From: Vibrio rotiferianus CAIM 577 = LMG 21460
Lineage (GTDB): Bacteria > Pseudomonadota > Gammaproteobacteria > Enterobacterales > Vibrionaceae
Assembly: GCF_002741985.1 (NCBI RefSeq)
Contig: NZ_APHW01000104.1
Location: 62,001 to 126,000, forward strand
Direction: 5' to 3'
Length of the DNA stretch: 64,000 bases
How positions within the stretch are numbered: the first letter of the stretch is position 1; each line of letters begins with the position of its first letter. Of the stretch, positions 1-8,217 are shown piece after piece. A program made the translations under genes and the position numbers. A model generated the notes under the pieces. The model had not been told where the DNA came from, searched no databases, and worked only from the letters and a program-made list of their open reading frames with translations.

Positions 1-178
1 TGGCTTCCGTCTTCGCAGCTTCGCCTTTGTCTACTTTTTCTGCGTAGCCTTGGCAGTAATTAAAGTCTTGTTCGTATTGAGCTTGATCGACATTGGTCAT
101 ATCAACAACAGGTTGTTGATTGTATGCACAAGCCACAAGGCTTGATGAAAGGGTGATGAGAAGAAGTGGTCTATACAT
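1..178 (-). CDS. Lipoprotein, 3' part cut off by window edge
   Basis: Reading the minus strand from the ATG at 178 gives 59 residues that run off the left edge of the window. The N-terminus is a typical lipoprotein signal: a short charged start, a hydrophobic stretch and the lipobox LVAC with the lipidated Cys at residue 17. The mature part begins AYNQQPVVDM and contains YEQDFNYCQGYA, similar to the start of small envelope proteins that often carry a glycine-zipper segment further on. That segment would lie outside the window, so the family is a guess. The protein is probably anchored to a membrane facing the periplasm. Confidence 0.7.
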   Translation of the reverse strand, partial: MYRPLLLITLSSSLVACAYNQQPVVDMTNVDQAQYEQDFNYCQGYAEKVDKGEAAKTEA

Positions 179-311
179 TTTTACGAACCATTATTACGAT
201 GAATTAATGGTTTAAATGTACACTGTTTTATTTTCTGGCTCTGTCTTGTGATTGTATAGAAGTGTCGCCGTTTGTAATGAAGATCTGTGCTTTATTGATA
301 AATTTATGAGT

Positions 312-1598
312 TTATTTTGGAAAGCAAATGGTAAAGCATGCACCGCCTAGGGGGCTATGAGACACGGAGACTTCCCCTCGCTGCAACTCGACGATCTGTT
401 TTACTATCGCAAGCCCCAGTCCAAAACCACTGGTGTTCTTATTACGTGATTTATCAGCACTATAAAAAGCATCAAACAGGTGAGGCCAATCTTTCTCTTC
501 GATTCCGCAACCATCGTCATGGATTTGTATACAATGGTGATCTGATGTCTCAATAATATTCAAGACGATAAGGCTATTAGCGTACCGCATTGCGTTTCGA
601 AGTAGGTTGTCTAATGCGCGCGATAGAAGTTTTGGGTCAGCTGAGATAACGATGTTTTGGGCTTCGGAATCATCGATTTCAATAGATACGCTTGTATCCC
701 GTTGCCACTTTGGTAACAGTGATTGAATAAAACTAGCGAGCATTACTGACGAAGTTTGAATCTCTGCGTTAGGCCTTTCCATCTTTGCGTAGTAGAGGAG
801 TTCTTCGACCATGTCTTCCATGTCATCGATGTCTTCAACGATGCTGTTGACGTATTTTTTCTGCTGTTCGTTGAGCGAGGAGTCTGAAAGAAGGTCTGCT
901 TGCCATTGGAGTCGAAAGATTGGCGTTCGGAGTTCGTGCGCAACGGCGTTGGTCAACATTTTGTTGCTTGTAATTAGGCGAGATACTTTCTCTGCCATGT
1001 CGTTAAAGCTTTGGTTAAGCGTTCCTACCGACTTCGCGCTGGAAGTATCAGCCCGAGCATTGAAATCTCCTGATGCGAATTCAACAGTGACTTTTTCTAG
1101 AGCACGAACACGGCGACTTAAAAACCAAATTAGAAGCACACAATAGAGGGCAAAACCAGCAAGAAAGAACAGCCAGACGATATTATCATCGAAGTTTATT
1201 GCTTGAATTATCGGGCTGCTTGGGTTTTCACTGAATTTGAATACAGGGGAGCCGGGTTCAAATCGAAACCACAAGTCTCGCTCATCATCGAACGCGGTAT
1301 TAACTGATGGATTGTGATCAAACGCTTGCTGAATTTCTTGAGGAAGATGAGTTTTTTCTTCGGCAATCAACAGCATGTGGCTTGATTTAGCAAGTTTCTC
1401 CAGTTGTTGTACTGTGTACGCCTCTCCCTTTTCTTGATAGACAGGATAAATAAACTCATGGAAAGCTTGCGCCTGATGCTCTTCTAGCAAGTAATCGTAA
1501 TCGGTATTGAGTTGATAAACGATGACCTCATAACCCACTAAACTAGCAAAAAATAGAACAATAAGACCAATGAAGCTCTCTAAGTAAATTCGTTTCAT
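312..1598 (-). CDS. Sensor histidine kinase, RstB-like
   Basis: Membrane sensor kinase of 428 residues. An N-terminal membrane segment (about residues 10-28) and a second one (about 140-160) bracket a periplasmic sensor loop of roughly 110 residues. A HAMP-like linker follows, then the dimerisation helix with phospho-acceptor His221 in AVAHELRTP, and a C-terminal ATPase domain with an N box (LDNLLRNAMRYA), DDGCGI and GFGLGLAIV. The ATG at 1598 overlaps the stop of the upstream regulator as TAATG, so the pair is translationally coupled; a GTG four codons upstream is a less likely start. The kinase should phosphorylate the adjacent regulator. The overall design resembles RstB; the signal is not evident from the sequence. 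Confidence 0.85.
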   Translation of the reverse strand: MKRIYLESFIGLIVLFFASLVGYEVIVYQLNTDYDYLLEEHQAQAFHEFIYPVYQEKGEAYTVQQLEKLAKSSHMLLIAEEKTHLPQEIQQAFDHNPSVNTAFDDERDLWFRFEPGSPVFKFSENPSSPIIQAINFDDNIVWLFFLAGFALYCVLLIWFLSRRVRALEKVTVEFASGDFNARADTSSAKSVGTLNQSFNDMAEKVSRLITSNKMLTNAVAHELRTPIFRLQWQADLLSDSSLNEQQKKYVNSIVEDIDDMEDMVEELLYYAKMERPNAEIQTSSVMLASFIQSLLPKWQRDTSVSIEIDDSEAQNIVISADPKLLSRALDNLLRNAMRYANSLIVLNIIETSDHHCIQIHDDGCGIEEKDWPHLFDAFYSADKSRNKNTSGFGLGLAIVKQIVELQRGEVSVSHSPLGGACFTICFPK

Positions 1599-2311
1599 TA
1601 TACGTTCCACGCATCAGGCATGAATAGGTAGCCTTTTCCTCGAACGGTAATGATTTTTTGTGGTGGGGTTGTACTATCACCCAATTTTTTGCGTAAAGTT
1701 ACGATTCGGTTATCGATAGTACGATCGGTACCGTCGTATTCAATACCACGTAGTGTTTTAGTGAGCCACTCGCGAGAAAGAGTTTGTTCAGGACGGGTTG
1801 CGAGTACCCAAAGAAGATCAAATTCACCATCGGTAAGTGCTATTGGCTCTTTGTTGAGAGCACATGCCTTGCGCAAGCGATTCAAGCACAAAACACCGAC
1901 TTCAACACAGATATCGGATTCGAGTGCAGAAACTTCTTTGCGGCGCAACAGCATACGAATACGAGCAAGCAGTACACGTGGCTTTATTGGTTTGGTAACA
2001 AAATCGTCTGCGCCGATCTCCAATGCGGCTACATGGTCAAAGTCATCATCGCTTGCAGTAAGCATCAATATTTTACCTTTGTAGCAATCTCGAACCTGTC
2101 GGCAAACACTCAAACCATCTTGTCCTGGAAGCATTAAGTCGAGCAGCACGAGATCTGGCTGGTTCTCGATAATGGCCTCTGGCGCATCTGTACCGTTGTC
2201 TATACAGCTTACTTCAAATCCTTGCTGACTAAAGTACTCACTGAGCATGGTTTGTAGTTTCGGGTCATCTTCCACGATGATGAGAGACGGCTTTGAATCT
2301 TGTGTGTTCAT
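1598..2311 (-). CDS. OmpR-family response regulator, RstA-like
   Basis: A 237-residue DNA-binding response regulator. The receiver domain (about 10-125) has the acidic pair EDD near residue 14, the phospho-acceptor Asp58 in LVLLDLMLPG, and the conserved Lys in FVTKPIKP. The C-terminal winged-helix domain (about 135-232) contains LTDGEFDLLWVLA and ends with VRGKGYLF, as in the OmpR/PhoB family. It is the first gene of a two-gene operon with the kinase whose ATG overlaps its stop. A second, similar regulator-kinase pair lies at 23936-25988, so the window holds two members of the same two-component class. Confidence 0.9.
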   Translation of the reverse strand: MNTQDSKPSLIIVEDDPKLQTMLSEYFSQQGFEVSCIDNGTDAPEAIIENQPDLVLLDLMLPGQDGLSVCRQVRDCYKGKILMLTASDDDFDHVAALEIGADDFVTKPIKPRVLLARIRMLLRRKEVSALESDICVEVGVLCLNRLRKACALNKEPIALTDGEFDLLWVLATRPEQTLSREWLTKTLRGIEYDGTDRTIDNRIVTLRKKLGDSTTPPQKIITVRGKGYLFMPDAWNV

Positions 2312-2559
2312 AGTTGTGATGCTGTAGGTAAGAGTTATTTCTGAAACTTAAACAAATTTGTCAGGGATTTCAATAAACGTAAAGAGTCAGAGGGAATTTA
2401 TAGACGAGAGTGATTGAATTGAAGGTATGAGATCAAGATCTATCACTTCTCTAGCTTTACTCTGTTCATCTTACAAATGCTTACATGGCGAGCATGGGGT
2501 TGTGGGATAATTTTCTTCACTACTTTGGTGGCTTGCTTGGATTTGTAGAGAGGTAAATT

Positions 2560-3015
2560 GTGATAAGGAGTAAAGGCTTTACTTTGTTAGAGCTCGTTAT
2601 TGTCGTTGTGGCATTAGCGCTTGTATCTATTACCGCTGCACCTCGAATTTTAGGCTTCTTTAGTGATGGACGAGCGGTGAAACTAAGAGAGATCGAAGCA
2701 GTGATGAAAACTGGCTCGGATATTGTGTTCACCAAGGCGCTGACCCAAGGCATTGAAAATCAGTGTTATACCTACATCGATGACATTTATACCTGTAACG
2801 GATACCCCACTGCACATAGAGACAATATATTGCGAAGCTTTAACATCGATGCTGAGCATGTTTACATTACAAATAAAGGCAGCGATGCGGCGGGTAGGGA
2901 AGCATTTATTGGCTTTACTAAAGATAAGGTGTGGTACAAGAAGTGCTATGTTTATTACAAAGATGCGGTCTCGGGCGGTAGCGTGACGATCGATTCATTT
3001 ACTGAAGAGTGTTGA
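2560..3015 (+). CDS. Type IV pilin-like protein
   Basis: A 151-residue protein with a class-III prepilin leader: a very short basic start (MIRSKG), cleavage expected after Gly6, then FTLLELVIVVVALAL with the conserved Glu5 of the mature pilin. The C-terminal globular part has four Cys (QCYTY, YTCNGY, KKCYVY and the last residue), which could form disulfides. It starts at a GTG preceded by GAGAGG about six bases upstream. No assembly ATPase, platform or peptidase gene is adjacent, so it must use pilus or secretion machinery encoded elsewhere. It resembles MSHA-type minor pilins, but the exact role is unknown. Confidence 0.8.
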   Translation: MIRSKGFTLLELVIVVVALALVSITAAPRILGFFSDGRAVKLREIEAVMKTGSDIVFTKALTQGIENQCYTYIDDIYTCNGYPTAHRDNILRSFNIDAEHVYITNKGSDAAGREAFIGFTKDKVWYKKCYVYYKDAVSGGSVTIDSFTEEC

Positions 3016-3025
3016 TTTTATAAAG

Positions 3026-3050
3026 AAAAAGCGGCTCAAAGCCGCTTTTT
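3026..3050. terminator. Bidirectional intrinsic terminator
   Basis: Stem AAAAAGCGGCT / AGCCGCTTTTT with a 3-nt loop. It is flanked by A and T runs, so it can stop both the pilin-like transcript and the converging SDR transcript. Confidence 0.85.
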
Positions 3051-3078
3051 GAATTTCGTCGTCTTAAAATCGCAGGGA

Positions 3079-3798
3079 TTAAGGCTGTTGCTTAGTCGGT
3101 GCTAGTGCAATTTCACGGATACAAACGTTTTGTGGTTGTTGGTAAGCAAACACGACTGCACGAGCGATGTCATCAGCAGCAAGAACGCCACCCATGTCTT
3201 CTTTCCACGCTCCGTAACCATCTTTGATTTCTTGTGATGTTGTGTGAGAAAGCAGTTCAGTTTCTACCGCGCCCGGTGCAATCGTTGTTACACGAACGTT
3301 TGATGCTGCAACTTCTTCACGAACGTTTTCAGAAATAGCGTGAACCGCAAACTTAGTACCACAGTACGCAGCGTGATCTGGGAAAGTTTTCTTACCTGCG
3401 ATTGAGCTGATGTTAATGATAGTACCGCTGTTGCGAGCCTTCATTGGTGCTAACACAGACTGCATGCCGTTTAGAAGACCAAGTACGTTAACATCAAACA
3501 TGCGTTTCCATTCAGATGCTTCTTGAGTATCGATTTGACCAAGTAGCATCACACCAGCGTTGTTTACTAGAGCATCTGCTGGGCCAAATTGTTCTTCCGC
3601 TTTAGCGATTGCTGCTTCAAATGAAGCTTTGTCTGTTACGTCTACTTTTTCACATAGTGTATTCGGCAGGTTTAGCGCTTCCAAACGTTCTACACGGCGA
3701 GCAAGAAGAAGCAGTGGGTGGCCTTCATCGCTTAAACGACGTGCGATAGCTTCACCAATACCAGAACTTGCACCTGTGATTACAATCAGTTTTTTCAT
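3079..3798 (-). CDS. Short-chain dehydrogenase/reductase (YdfG-like)
   Basis: A 239-residue NAD(P)-dependent oxidoreductase of the classical SDR family. The nucleotide-binding motif TGASSGIGEA lies at the N-terminus, followed by the structural NNAGVM motif and the catalytic set INISSIAG and YCGTKFA (Tyr-x-x-x-Lys). The start was placed at the ATG at 3798, with AGGAAA about six bases upstream, rather than 47 codons earlier. The arginine pair after the second strand (LLARRVERL) suggests a preference for NADPH. It most resembles YdfG-type oxidoreductases acting on hydroxy acids or small carbonyls; the substrate cannot be read from sequence. It is monocistronic and converges on the pilin-like gene. 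Confidence 0.85.
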   Translation of the reverse strand: MKKLIVITGASSGIGEAIARRLSDEGHPLLLLARRVERLEALNLPNTLCEKVDVTDKASFEAAIAKAEEQFGPADALVNNAGVMLLGQIDTQEASEWKRMFDVNVLGLLNGMQSVLAPMKARNSGTIINISSIAGKKTFPDHAAYCGTKFAVHAISENVREEVAASNVRVTTIAPGAVETELLSHTTSQEIKDGYGAWKEDMGGVLAADDIARAVVFAYQQPQNVCIREIALAPTKQQP

Positions 3799-3971
3799 CT
3801 TTTGTTTCCTCAGTATTTTTATTTGAGAGCAGCTTTTTGCTTGAATGCACCTGTCTCGCTGCGATGTGGCTATATTAAGGAAATGCCTTTTGTTGATATA
3901 TATTGCTTTAGGTAAAACACTGTTGTCATATAGCAACAATAAGTGATAAGTCTAGGAAAATCAGGTAATAA

Positions 3972-3994
3972 AAAGGCGCACTGAGTGCGCCTTT
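3972..3994 (-). terminator. Intrinsic terminator of the CBM48 gene
   Basis: Perfect inverted repeat AAAGGCGCAC / GTGCGCCTTT with a TGA loop, just past the stop of the leftward CBM48 gene. On the minus strand the stem is followed by TTTATTAC. Confidence 0.8.
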
Positions 3995-4011
3995 GTCATT
4001 TTTTTGCGTTA

Positions 4012-4317
4012 TTAAGCCGACTGCTCTTGGGTGCAAACAACACTATTGTCGCTACCAAAGCCATTTGGCACGTATGCGTCAGCATGTGGGTCGTTTTCCC
4101 ACTCAGCTTCGTTAAATAGGTAACGGAACTGGATATTTTGTTCCTTCGGCAAGCGCGTTTTAAATTTAAATTGTCCACTTTTCTTCACGAGCTTCATTGG
4201 TTCTGGTTGCCAGTTATTAAAATCGCCCGCAATTTGAATCGATTCCCACTGATTCTTGTCTAGCTCGAACGTGACTTCGACTTCGTCTTTTGTTTTAAAG
4301 AATCTTTTTTTAAGCAT
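4012..4317 (-). CDS. Stand-alone CBM48 / glycogen-binding-like protein
   Basis: A 101-residue cytoplasmic protein that is almost entirely one early-set beta-sandwich domain of the isoamylase-N / AMPK glycogen-binding class. The diagnostic segments are IAGDFNNWQPEPMKLVKK, with the GDFNNW carbohydrate-contact motif, and IQFRYLFNEAEWENDPHAD. The acidic tail ends in CTQEQSA. No catalytic domain is attached and no glycogen-metabolism gene is nearby, so it may be a regulator or tether that recognises alpha-glucans or similar ligands. Family membership is clear from the motifs; the cellular role is inference. Confidence 0.8.
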   Translation of the reverse strand: MLKKRFFKTKDEVEVTFELDKNQWESIQIAGDFNNWQPEPMKLVKKSGQFKFKTRLPKEQNIQFRYLFNEAEWENDPHADAYVPNGFGSDNSVVCTQEQSA

Positions 4318-4510
4318 TAATCTTTCCTTGTTTGTACAAAAACTGATCTAACTATTACTCGGGTTTCATAGTGATTTCAAGTTTTATTAGGATTGCAGTC
4401 GGTATAGGATGTCGGAATTATCTGGTTTGTGAACTAGTTAGTCAGCTTCACGCTTGTGTGAATAAGTGGATTCTGTATGATGAAGATTCACCATATTTTG
4501 AAGAAGTTAT

Positions 4511-4888
4511 ATGCTGAGTTTCAATCGCACATTCATCACGACAATGTTCTGTCTATTAGCCATGCTGCTAACGGGCTTAGCATCGGGTGTGCGTGCAGCA
4601 ACAGCGCCAATAGAAGTGAGCTCAAGCAAAGATAGAACGGCTGAACTTCATCAACAAATGGGCGTTGACAATACGGACTGTATTGAATCACACCATGGTG
4701 GTCATTTGATGGAGAAAGGACAGCAGGTGCACACGAGTTGTAGCTCTTCTTGTATCGTCAAAATACCAACTAATCTCTTGCAAGATGATGTCATCTTACT
4801 ACCTCATAGTCTTGCACTGATCGATAAATCATCCACACCAAAAGCAGTAACGGTGGTTTACAGGCCGTACCGCCCTCCGATTGTTTGA
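4511..4888 (+). CDS. Exported Cys/His-rich hypothetical protein
   Basis: A 125-residue protein with a signal peptide (hydrophobic stretch about residues 8-28, likely cleaved near VRAATA). The mature part has a Cys/His cluster, DCIESHHGGHL followed about 13 residues later by SCSSSC, and a C-terminus rich in Pro and Tyr (VYRPYRPP). The spacing of Cys and His recalls small periplasmic metal-binding proteins, but no family is recognised with confidence. It lies 85 bases upstream of dsbA on the same strand with no obvious terminator between, so the two may be cotranscribed. Its three cysteines could be substrates of that oxidase. Confidence 0.65.
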   Translation: MLSFNRTFITTMFCLLAMLLTGLASGVRAATAPIEVSSSKDRTAELHQQMGVDNTDCIESHHGGHLMEKGQQVHTSCSSSCIVKIPTNLLQDDVILLPHSLALIDKSSTPKAVTVVYRPYRPPIV

Positions 4889-4973
4889 ACCTCTTATTTA
4901 TCAAACCAGCCTTGCTTGGTTTTCTAATTGTTAATTAATGAATACGGCACATTTGTGCCTGAAGGAATCAAAC

Positions 4974-5573
4974 ATGAAAAAGCTTTTTGCACTTTGCAGC
5001 ACTCTATTATTGGCGTTCACAGCTCACGCTGCGCAATTTGAAGAAGGTAAACACTACAAAGTTTTGGATGTAGAGAAAGCGACGAAACCGACGGTAACCG
5101 AGTTCTTTTCTTTCTATTGCCCTCACTGTTTCAAATTTGAAGCGGTCATCGATAACCTAAAACCATCACTACCAAAAGACGCAAGCTTTGAGAAAGTGCA
5201 TGTTGCTTTTATGGGAAGCGATATGGCGGTACCAATGGCGAAGTCATACGCGACAATGGTGTCATTAGGCGTCGAGAAAACTATGGTGCCAGCAATGTTT
5301 GCTCAGATTCACCAAAAGCGTCAAGCGCCTAAGGATGAAGCGGAACTAAAGCAGATCTTTGTTGAGAATGGCGTAGATGGTAAGAAGTTTGATGCGGCAT
5401 ACAACAGCTTTGCCGTGAACTCGATGCAAAAAACATTTGATAAGCAGTTCAAACAAAGCACACTAACAGGTGTTCCTGGTGTGTTAGTGAACAACAAATA
5501 CATTGTGCTGCCAAATGAAATCCGCAGTTACGATGAGTATAACGATCTAGTAAAGTATTTGTTGACTCTGTAA
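4974..5573 (+). CDS. dsbA: Thiol:disulfide interchange protein DsbA
   Basis: A periplasmic disulfide oxidase of 199 residues. It has a signal peptide ending near AHAAQF, a thioredoxin fold with the active site Cys49-Pro-His-Cys52 in FSFYCPHCFKF, and the cis-proline loop TGVPGVLVNN. The spacing and the helical insert match DsbA/TcpG of Vibrio. The ATG at 4974 was chosen because the signal peptide starts there; the reading frame opens 12 codons earlier without one. It forms disulfides in exported proteins and would be re-oxidised by DsbB, which is not in this window. It follows the Cys/His-rich exported protein and ends at a shared terminator. Confidence 0.92.
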   Translation: MKKLFALCSTLLLAFTAHAAQFEEGKHYKVLDVEKATKPTVTEFFSFYCPHCFKFEAVIDNLKPSLPKDASFEKVHVAFMGSDMAVPMAKSYATMVSLGVEKTMVPAMFAQIHQKRQAPKDEAELKQIFVENGVDGKKFDAAYNSFAVNSMQKTFDKQFKQSTLTGVPGVLVNNKYIVLPNEIRSYDEYNDLVKYLLTL

Positions 5574-5585
5574 CGAACAAATAAA

Positions 5586-5608
5586 AAGGCGACCTAAAGG
5601 GTCGCCTT
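5586..5608. terminator. Bidirectional intrinsic terminator
   Basis: Stem AAGGCGACC / GGGTCGCCTT with a short TAAA loop, between the converging dsbA gene and the small lipoprotein gene. Confidence 0.85.
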
Positions 5609-5612
5609 AATT

Positions 5613-5858
5613 TTAACGTACAGCACTAGAGCACACAGTTGTTGGCACGCTAGTCATGAAAATTGCGTGGGGATAGAACAAACTCGCAGCTGTTACAACG
5701 GCACTGCATGGTTGAGTCACCGTGGTTTTTACGACGTTTGTCAGTACCTTGCTCGTTACGCCTACGGTATTTACTGCAGCCTGTTGTGCTTGATAGGAAA
5801 CACAGCCAGAAGTCATATTAATAAGAGCTGCACCAAATAGAAACTTACGGAAAAACAT
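5613..5858 (-). CDS. Small putative lipoprotein
   Basis: An 81-residue exported protein beginning MFFRKFLFGAAL with a lipobox-like MTSGC, so the mature protein probably starts at that Cys. The remainder is small and hydrophobic with repeated Ala/Val/Thr and two further cysteines near the C-terminus (QPCSAV, TVCSSAVR). The start at 5858 is favoured because AGGG then lies seven bases upstream; the ATG two codons earlier would be too close to it. The family is not recognised. Confidence 0.6.
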   Translation of the reverse strand: MFFRKFLFGAALINMTSGCVSYQAQQAAVNTVGVTSKVLTNVVKTTVTQPCSAVVTAASLFYPHAIFMTSVPTTVCSSAVR

Positions 5859-6011
5859 ATTCATTCCCTTTGTGAATGCTTTTGAGTACTTATATGCCCA
5901 TCCATTCATAATTAAAACAAAACGGTGTTCAAAACAGCTATCACTTCACGAAATGAACATTGTTTTATATAACGAGTTGAATTTTGTGATCTGGTAGGTG
6001 GACAGACCAGC

Positions 6012-6458
6012 TCATGCGATCAAAACCAGCCCGTGCATGAGTACAACGCCAGTAGTGAGTTTGCCTCTCATCATCTGGTAGCCTTTCGGCTCTGCCTCTT
6101 TTTCTACTCTTCGTATCAATTTTTCTGCATACCACACGGCGATGTAACCAGCGGCCAATAATAAAGTCGCTATGACATAGTGTTTGTTGCCTTGCAATAA
6201 TGCGCCCCACGCGAGCAATACGAATAAGTTACTCAGCACCAAGGCATTGCGACTTAAACGATGATAGAAATGGTCAATGGCATTTCCCCAGAGCACGCCT
6301 GACAGGAAGCTCAAAATCACCGCGCTATAAGCAATAAAAAACTGCTGACCAGATAAGTTGAATAGAGTTCTCTCTGTAGAGATAAGAACCAAGCTAAACA
6401 AAAATGGCAACAGTCCCAAATATCCTAATTGCAGCATTGTAGTACGCGTTGTTGTCAT
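6012..6458 (-). CDS. DUF3429 family inner-membrane protein
   Basis: A 148-residue integral membrane protein with about five hydrophobic segments. It contains the pattern LGYLGLLPFLFSL near the N-terminus and YSAVILSFLSGVLWGNAI in the middle, characteristic of the DUF3429 family. The ATG at 6458 lies 11 bases after the stop of the glutathione peroxidase gene, so the two form an operon. Its biochemical function is unknown; the operon partner hints at a link to oxidative stress or membrane homeostasis, which is inference. Confidence 0.8.
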   Translation of the reverse strand: MTTTRTTMLQLGYLGLLPFLFSLVLISTERTLFNLSGQQFFIAYSAVILSFLSGVLWGNAIDHFYHRLSRNALVLSNLFVLLAWGALLQGNKHYVIATLLLAAGYIAVWYAEKLIRRVEKEAEPKGYQMMRGKLTTGVVLMHGLVLIA

Positions 6459-6469
6459 GGCCGCCTTCC

Positions 6470-7015
6470 TTATAGTTGCTGTTCAATTATATTAGTAAGC
6501 GTAGTACTTGTTGGAGAAGTTGAACTCGGGAAGGTGGCAATGACTTTACCTTCTTTGTTGATTAAGAACTTGTAAAAGTTCCATTTGGGAGTAATACCCG
6601 CTTGCGCACTTATCTCTGCAAAGACAGGATTTGCGTCCTGGCCAAGCACAGAGCTTCGAGCCATCATTGGGAAGGTGACACCGTAGTCTAAATAGCAAAT
6701 TTTGGCGGTTTTTTCTTCACTGCCACGATCTTGGCGAAAGTCGTTACTTGGAAAGCCAACAACAGCAAAGTTCTGATCTTTGTATGTTTGATGTAGTTTT
6801 TCCAATTGCTCGAATTGAGGGGTAAAGCCGCATTGACTTGCGGTGTTCACTACCAGCAGAGTTTTACCTTTGAAGGCATCGCACAGCTCTATCTCTTCCG
6901 TAGAGTTAAGTAGTCTTTGCTTGCCTTGCAAGATGTCAGGACAACTCGATGCAAAAGCGAAAGAGCCAGCGAAGAGCGTAGCGATGAGAAGTGTGCTGCG
7001 AGTGATTCCTTTCAT
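6470..7015 (-). CDS. Exported glutathione peroxidase family protein
   Basis: A 181-residue thiol peroxidase of the glutathione peroxidase family. An N-terminal signal peptide (about residues 5-23, FAGSFAFASS) suggests a periplasmic location, unlike cytoplasmic BtuE-type enzymes. The peroxidatic Cys62 lies in NTASQCGFTPQ; the family signatures VGFPSNDF and a C-terminal WNFYKFLI containing the conserved Trp are present. The expected Gln is replaced by Ser/Asn in the FPSNDF box. It should reduce peroxides using a thiol donor, perhaps thioredoxin-like rather than glutathione. It is first in an operon with the DUF3429 gene. Confidence 0.85.
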   Translation of the reverse strand: MKGITRSTLLIATLFAGSFAFASSCPDILQGKQRLLNSTEEIELCDAFKGKTLLVVNTASQCGFTPQFEQLEKLHQTYKDQNFAVVGFPSNDFRQDRGSEEKTAKICYLDYGVTFPMMARSSVLGQDANPVFAEISAQAGITPKWNFYKFLINKEGKVIATFPSSTSPTSTTLTNIIEQQL

Positions 7016-7076
7016 AATGTTGATTCCTTTTGTTTTTCCTAAGTATAACTACTAGTTAAGGAATCAAATCGATCAA

Positions 7077-7102
7077 AAAAGCCGCTGAATTCAGCGGCTT
7101 TT
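7077..7102. terminator. Intrinsic terminator after ribB
   Basis: Perfect inverted repeat AAAAGCCGCTGAA / TTCAGCGGCTTTT, flanked by A and T runs. It lies downstream of leftward ribB and just before the promoter region of the peroxidase operon. Confidence 0.8.
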
Positions 7103-7123
7103 ACTAGAGTAAGTACGTGTTGA

Positions 7124-7780
7124 TTACGCCAGCTTCAAATCAAACTGATTGCGGTAAGCGACCATATCTTCGATGGTTAGTACCGGCATATTGTGTAGGC
7201 GACCAAATGCGACGATCTCTGGTGCTTTTGCCATGGTGCCATCTGGGTTTGTTACCTCACACAGCACCCCAGCAGGCTGCAAACCTGCCATTTGCATCAG
7301 ATCGATAGTACCTTCCGTGTGACCACGGCGAGTCATTACACCACCTGGACGAGCACGCAGCGGAAATACGTGACCAGGACGAGCCAAGTCGTCTGGTTTT
7401 GCATTTGGGTTTGCAGCTGTTTTGATGGTTGTTACGCGATCAGCAGCAGAAACGCCAGTTGTCACACCCTGCTTCGCTTCAATAGAAACCGTGAAAGCGG
7501 TTTGGTTTGCACTGTTGTTGTTCACAACCATTGGTGGTAGTTCAAGTTTATCTGCTTGAGCATCGGTTAGGCAAAGACAAACAATGCCGCTACATTCACG
7601 GATCATTAGCGCCATTTGTTCGTTAGTTAAGTGCTCAACGGAATAAATAATGTCGCCTTCATTTTCACGATCTTCATCGTCAAGAAGAAGTACGCCGCGA
7701 CCTTCTTTTAGCGCGATAAGTGCGTTTTCAACGCGAGAAATTGGGTCGCCAAATTCGGCAAGTAGTGATGACTGATTCAT
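7124..7780 (-). CDS. ribB: 3,4-dihydroxy-2-butanone 4-phosphate synthase
   Basis: A 218-residue monofunctional RibB. It converts ribulose 5-phosphate to 3,4-dihydroxy-2-butanone 4-phosphate and formate, the pentose branch of riboflavin synthesis. Signatures present are [12 protein letters not shown] (acidic metal/substrate loop), the [11 protein letters not shown] segment, [23 protein letters not shown] with the catalytic His and Arg residues, and GVLCEV. It has no GTP cyclohydrolase II domain, so it is not a RibBA fusion. An FMN riboswitch lies in the leader about 180 bases upstream, so the gene should be shut off when FMN is abundant. Confidence 0.95.
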   Translation of the reverse strand: MNQSSLLAEFGDPISRVENALIALKEGRGVLLLDDEDRENEGDIIYSVEHLTNEQMALMIRECSGIVCLCLTDAQADKLELPPMVVNNNSANQTAFTVSIEAKQGVTTGVSAADRVTTIKTAANPNAKPDDLARPGHVFPLRARPGGVMTRRGHTEGTIDLMQMAGLQPAGVLCEVTNPDGTMAKAPEIVAFGRLHNMPVLTIEDMVAYRNQFDLKLA

Positions 7781-7960
7781 GGTTAACTCCTAAATATCAC
7801 CAGAATCAGGGCGGTATGAGAGATCGCTGCATTTAATTGCACAATGAGTTATCTGCCTGAGAATGGCATAAACTCGCGCAGTAGAAAACGCGATCTAAAA
7901 AGAAGCGCATCAGAGTTCATCAACAAAAAATGTTGAGGACACACGCTGATGTATTCTTAT

Positions 7961-8093
7961 TCTCTTTCATCCGGACTATAACCGTCGGCTCTGGCATCTC
8001 ACCAGATCTGCTGACCTCGACGAATCGAGCGCTCGCGGGCTCACTCAAAAGAGTATACCGCCGGTGGGGAATTTCGCCCCGCCCTGAGAACAT
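7961..8093 (-). promoter_or_regulatory. FMN riboswitch (RFN element) upstream of ribB
   Basis: Read on the minus strand, the leader contains the conserved blocks of the FMN aptamer in order: TCTCAGGGCGGGG, CCCCACCGGCGGTA, GAGCCCGCGAGCG, GGTCAGCAGATC, TGGTGAGATGCCAGAGCCGA and a closing ATAGTCCGGATGAAAGAGA that pairs with the 5' end. The aptamer is followed by roughly 180 nt before ribB. I see no clear terminator with a U run there, so control may act on translation or on a structure I cannot fold by eye. Confidence 0.95.
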
Positions 8094-8217
8094 TGAATCC
8101 AACCTATATGGTCAGAAGTAAAAAACTCCGACATTCAAACGAGTGGTCGGAGTAGAGATAGTACTGTGAACTATCTAGCTTGAAAAGCAGATTGCAACTA
8201 CTTGATTGAAAAGTGCG

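Noticed and set aside
811-1146. 111-residue plus-strand frame inside the first kinase gene
   Set aside because: It is antisense to a well-supported kinase, repetitive at its start and without a ribosome site.
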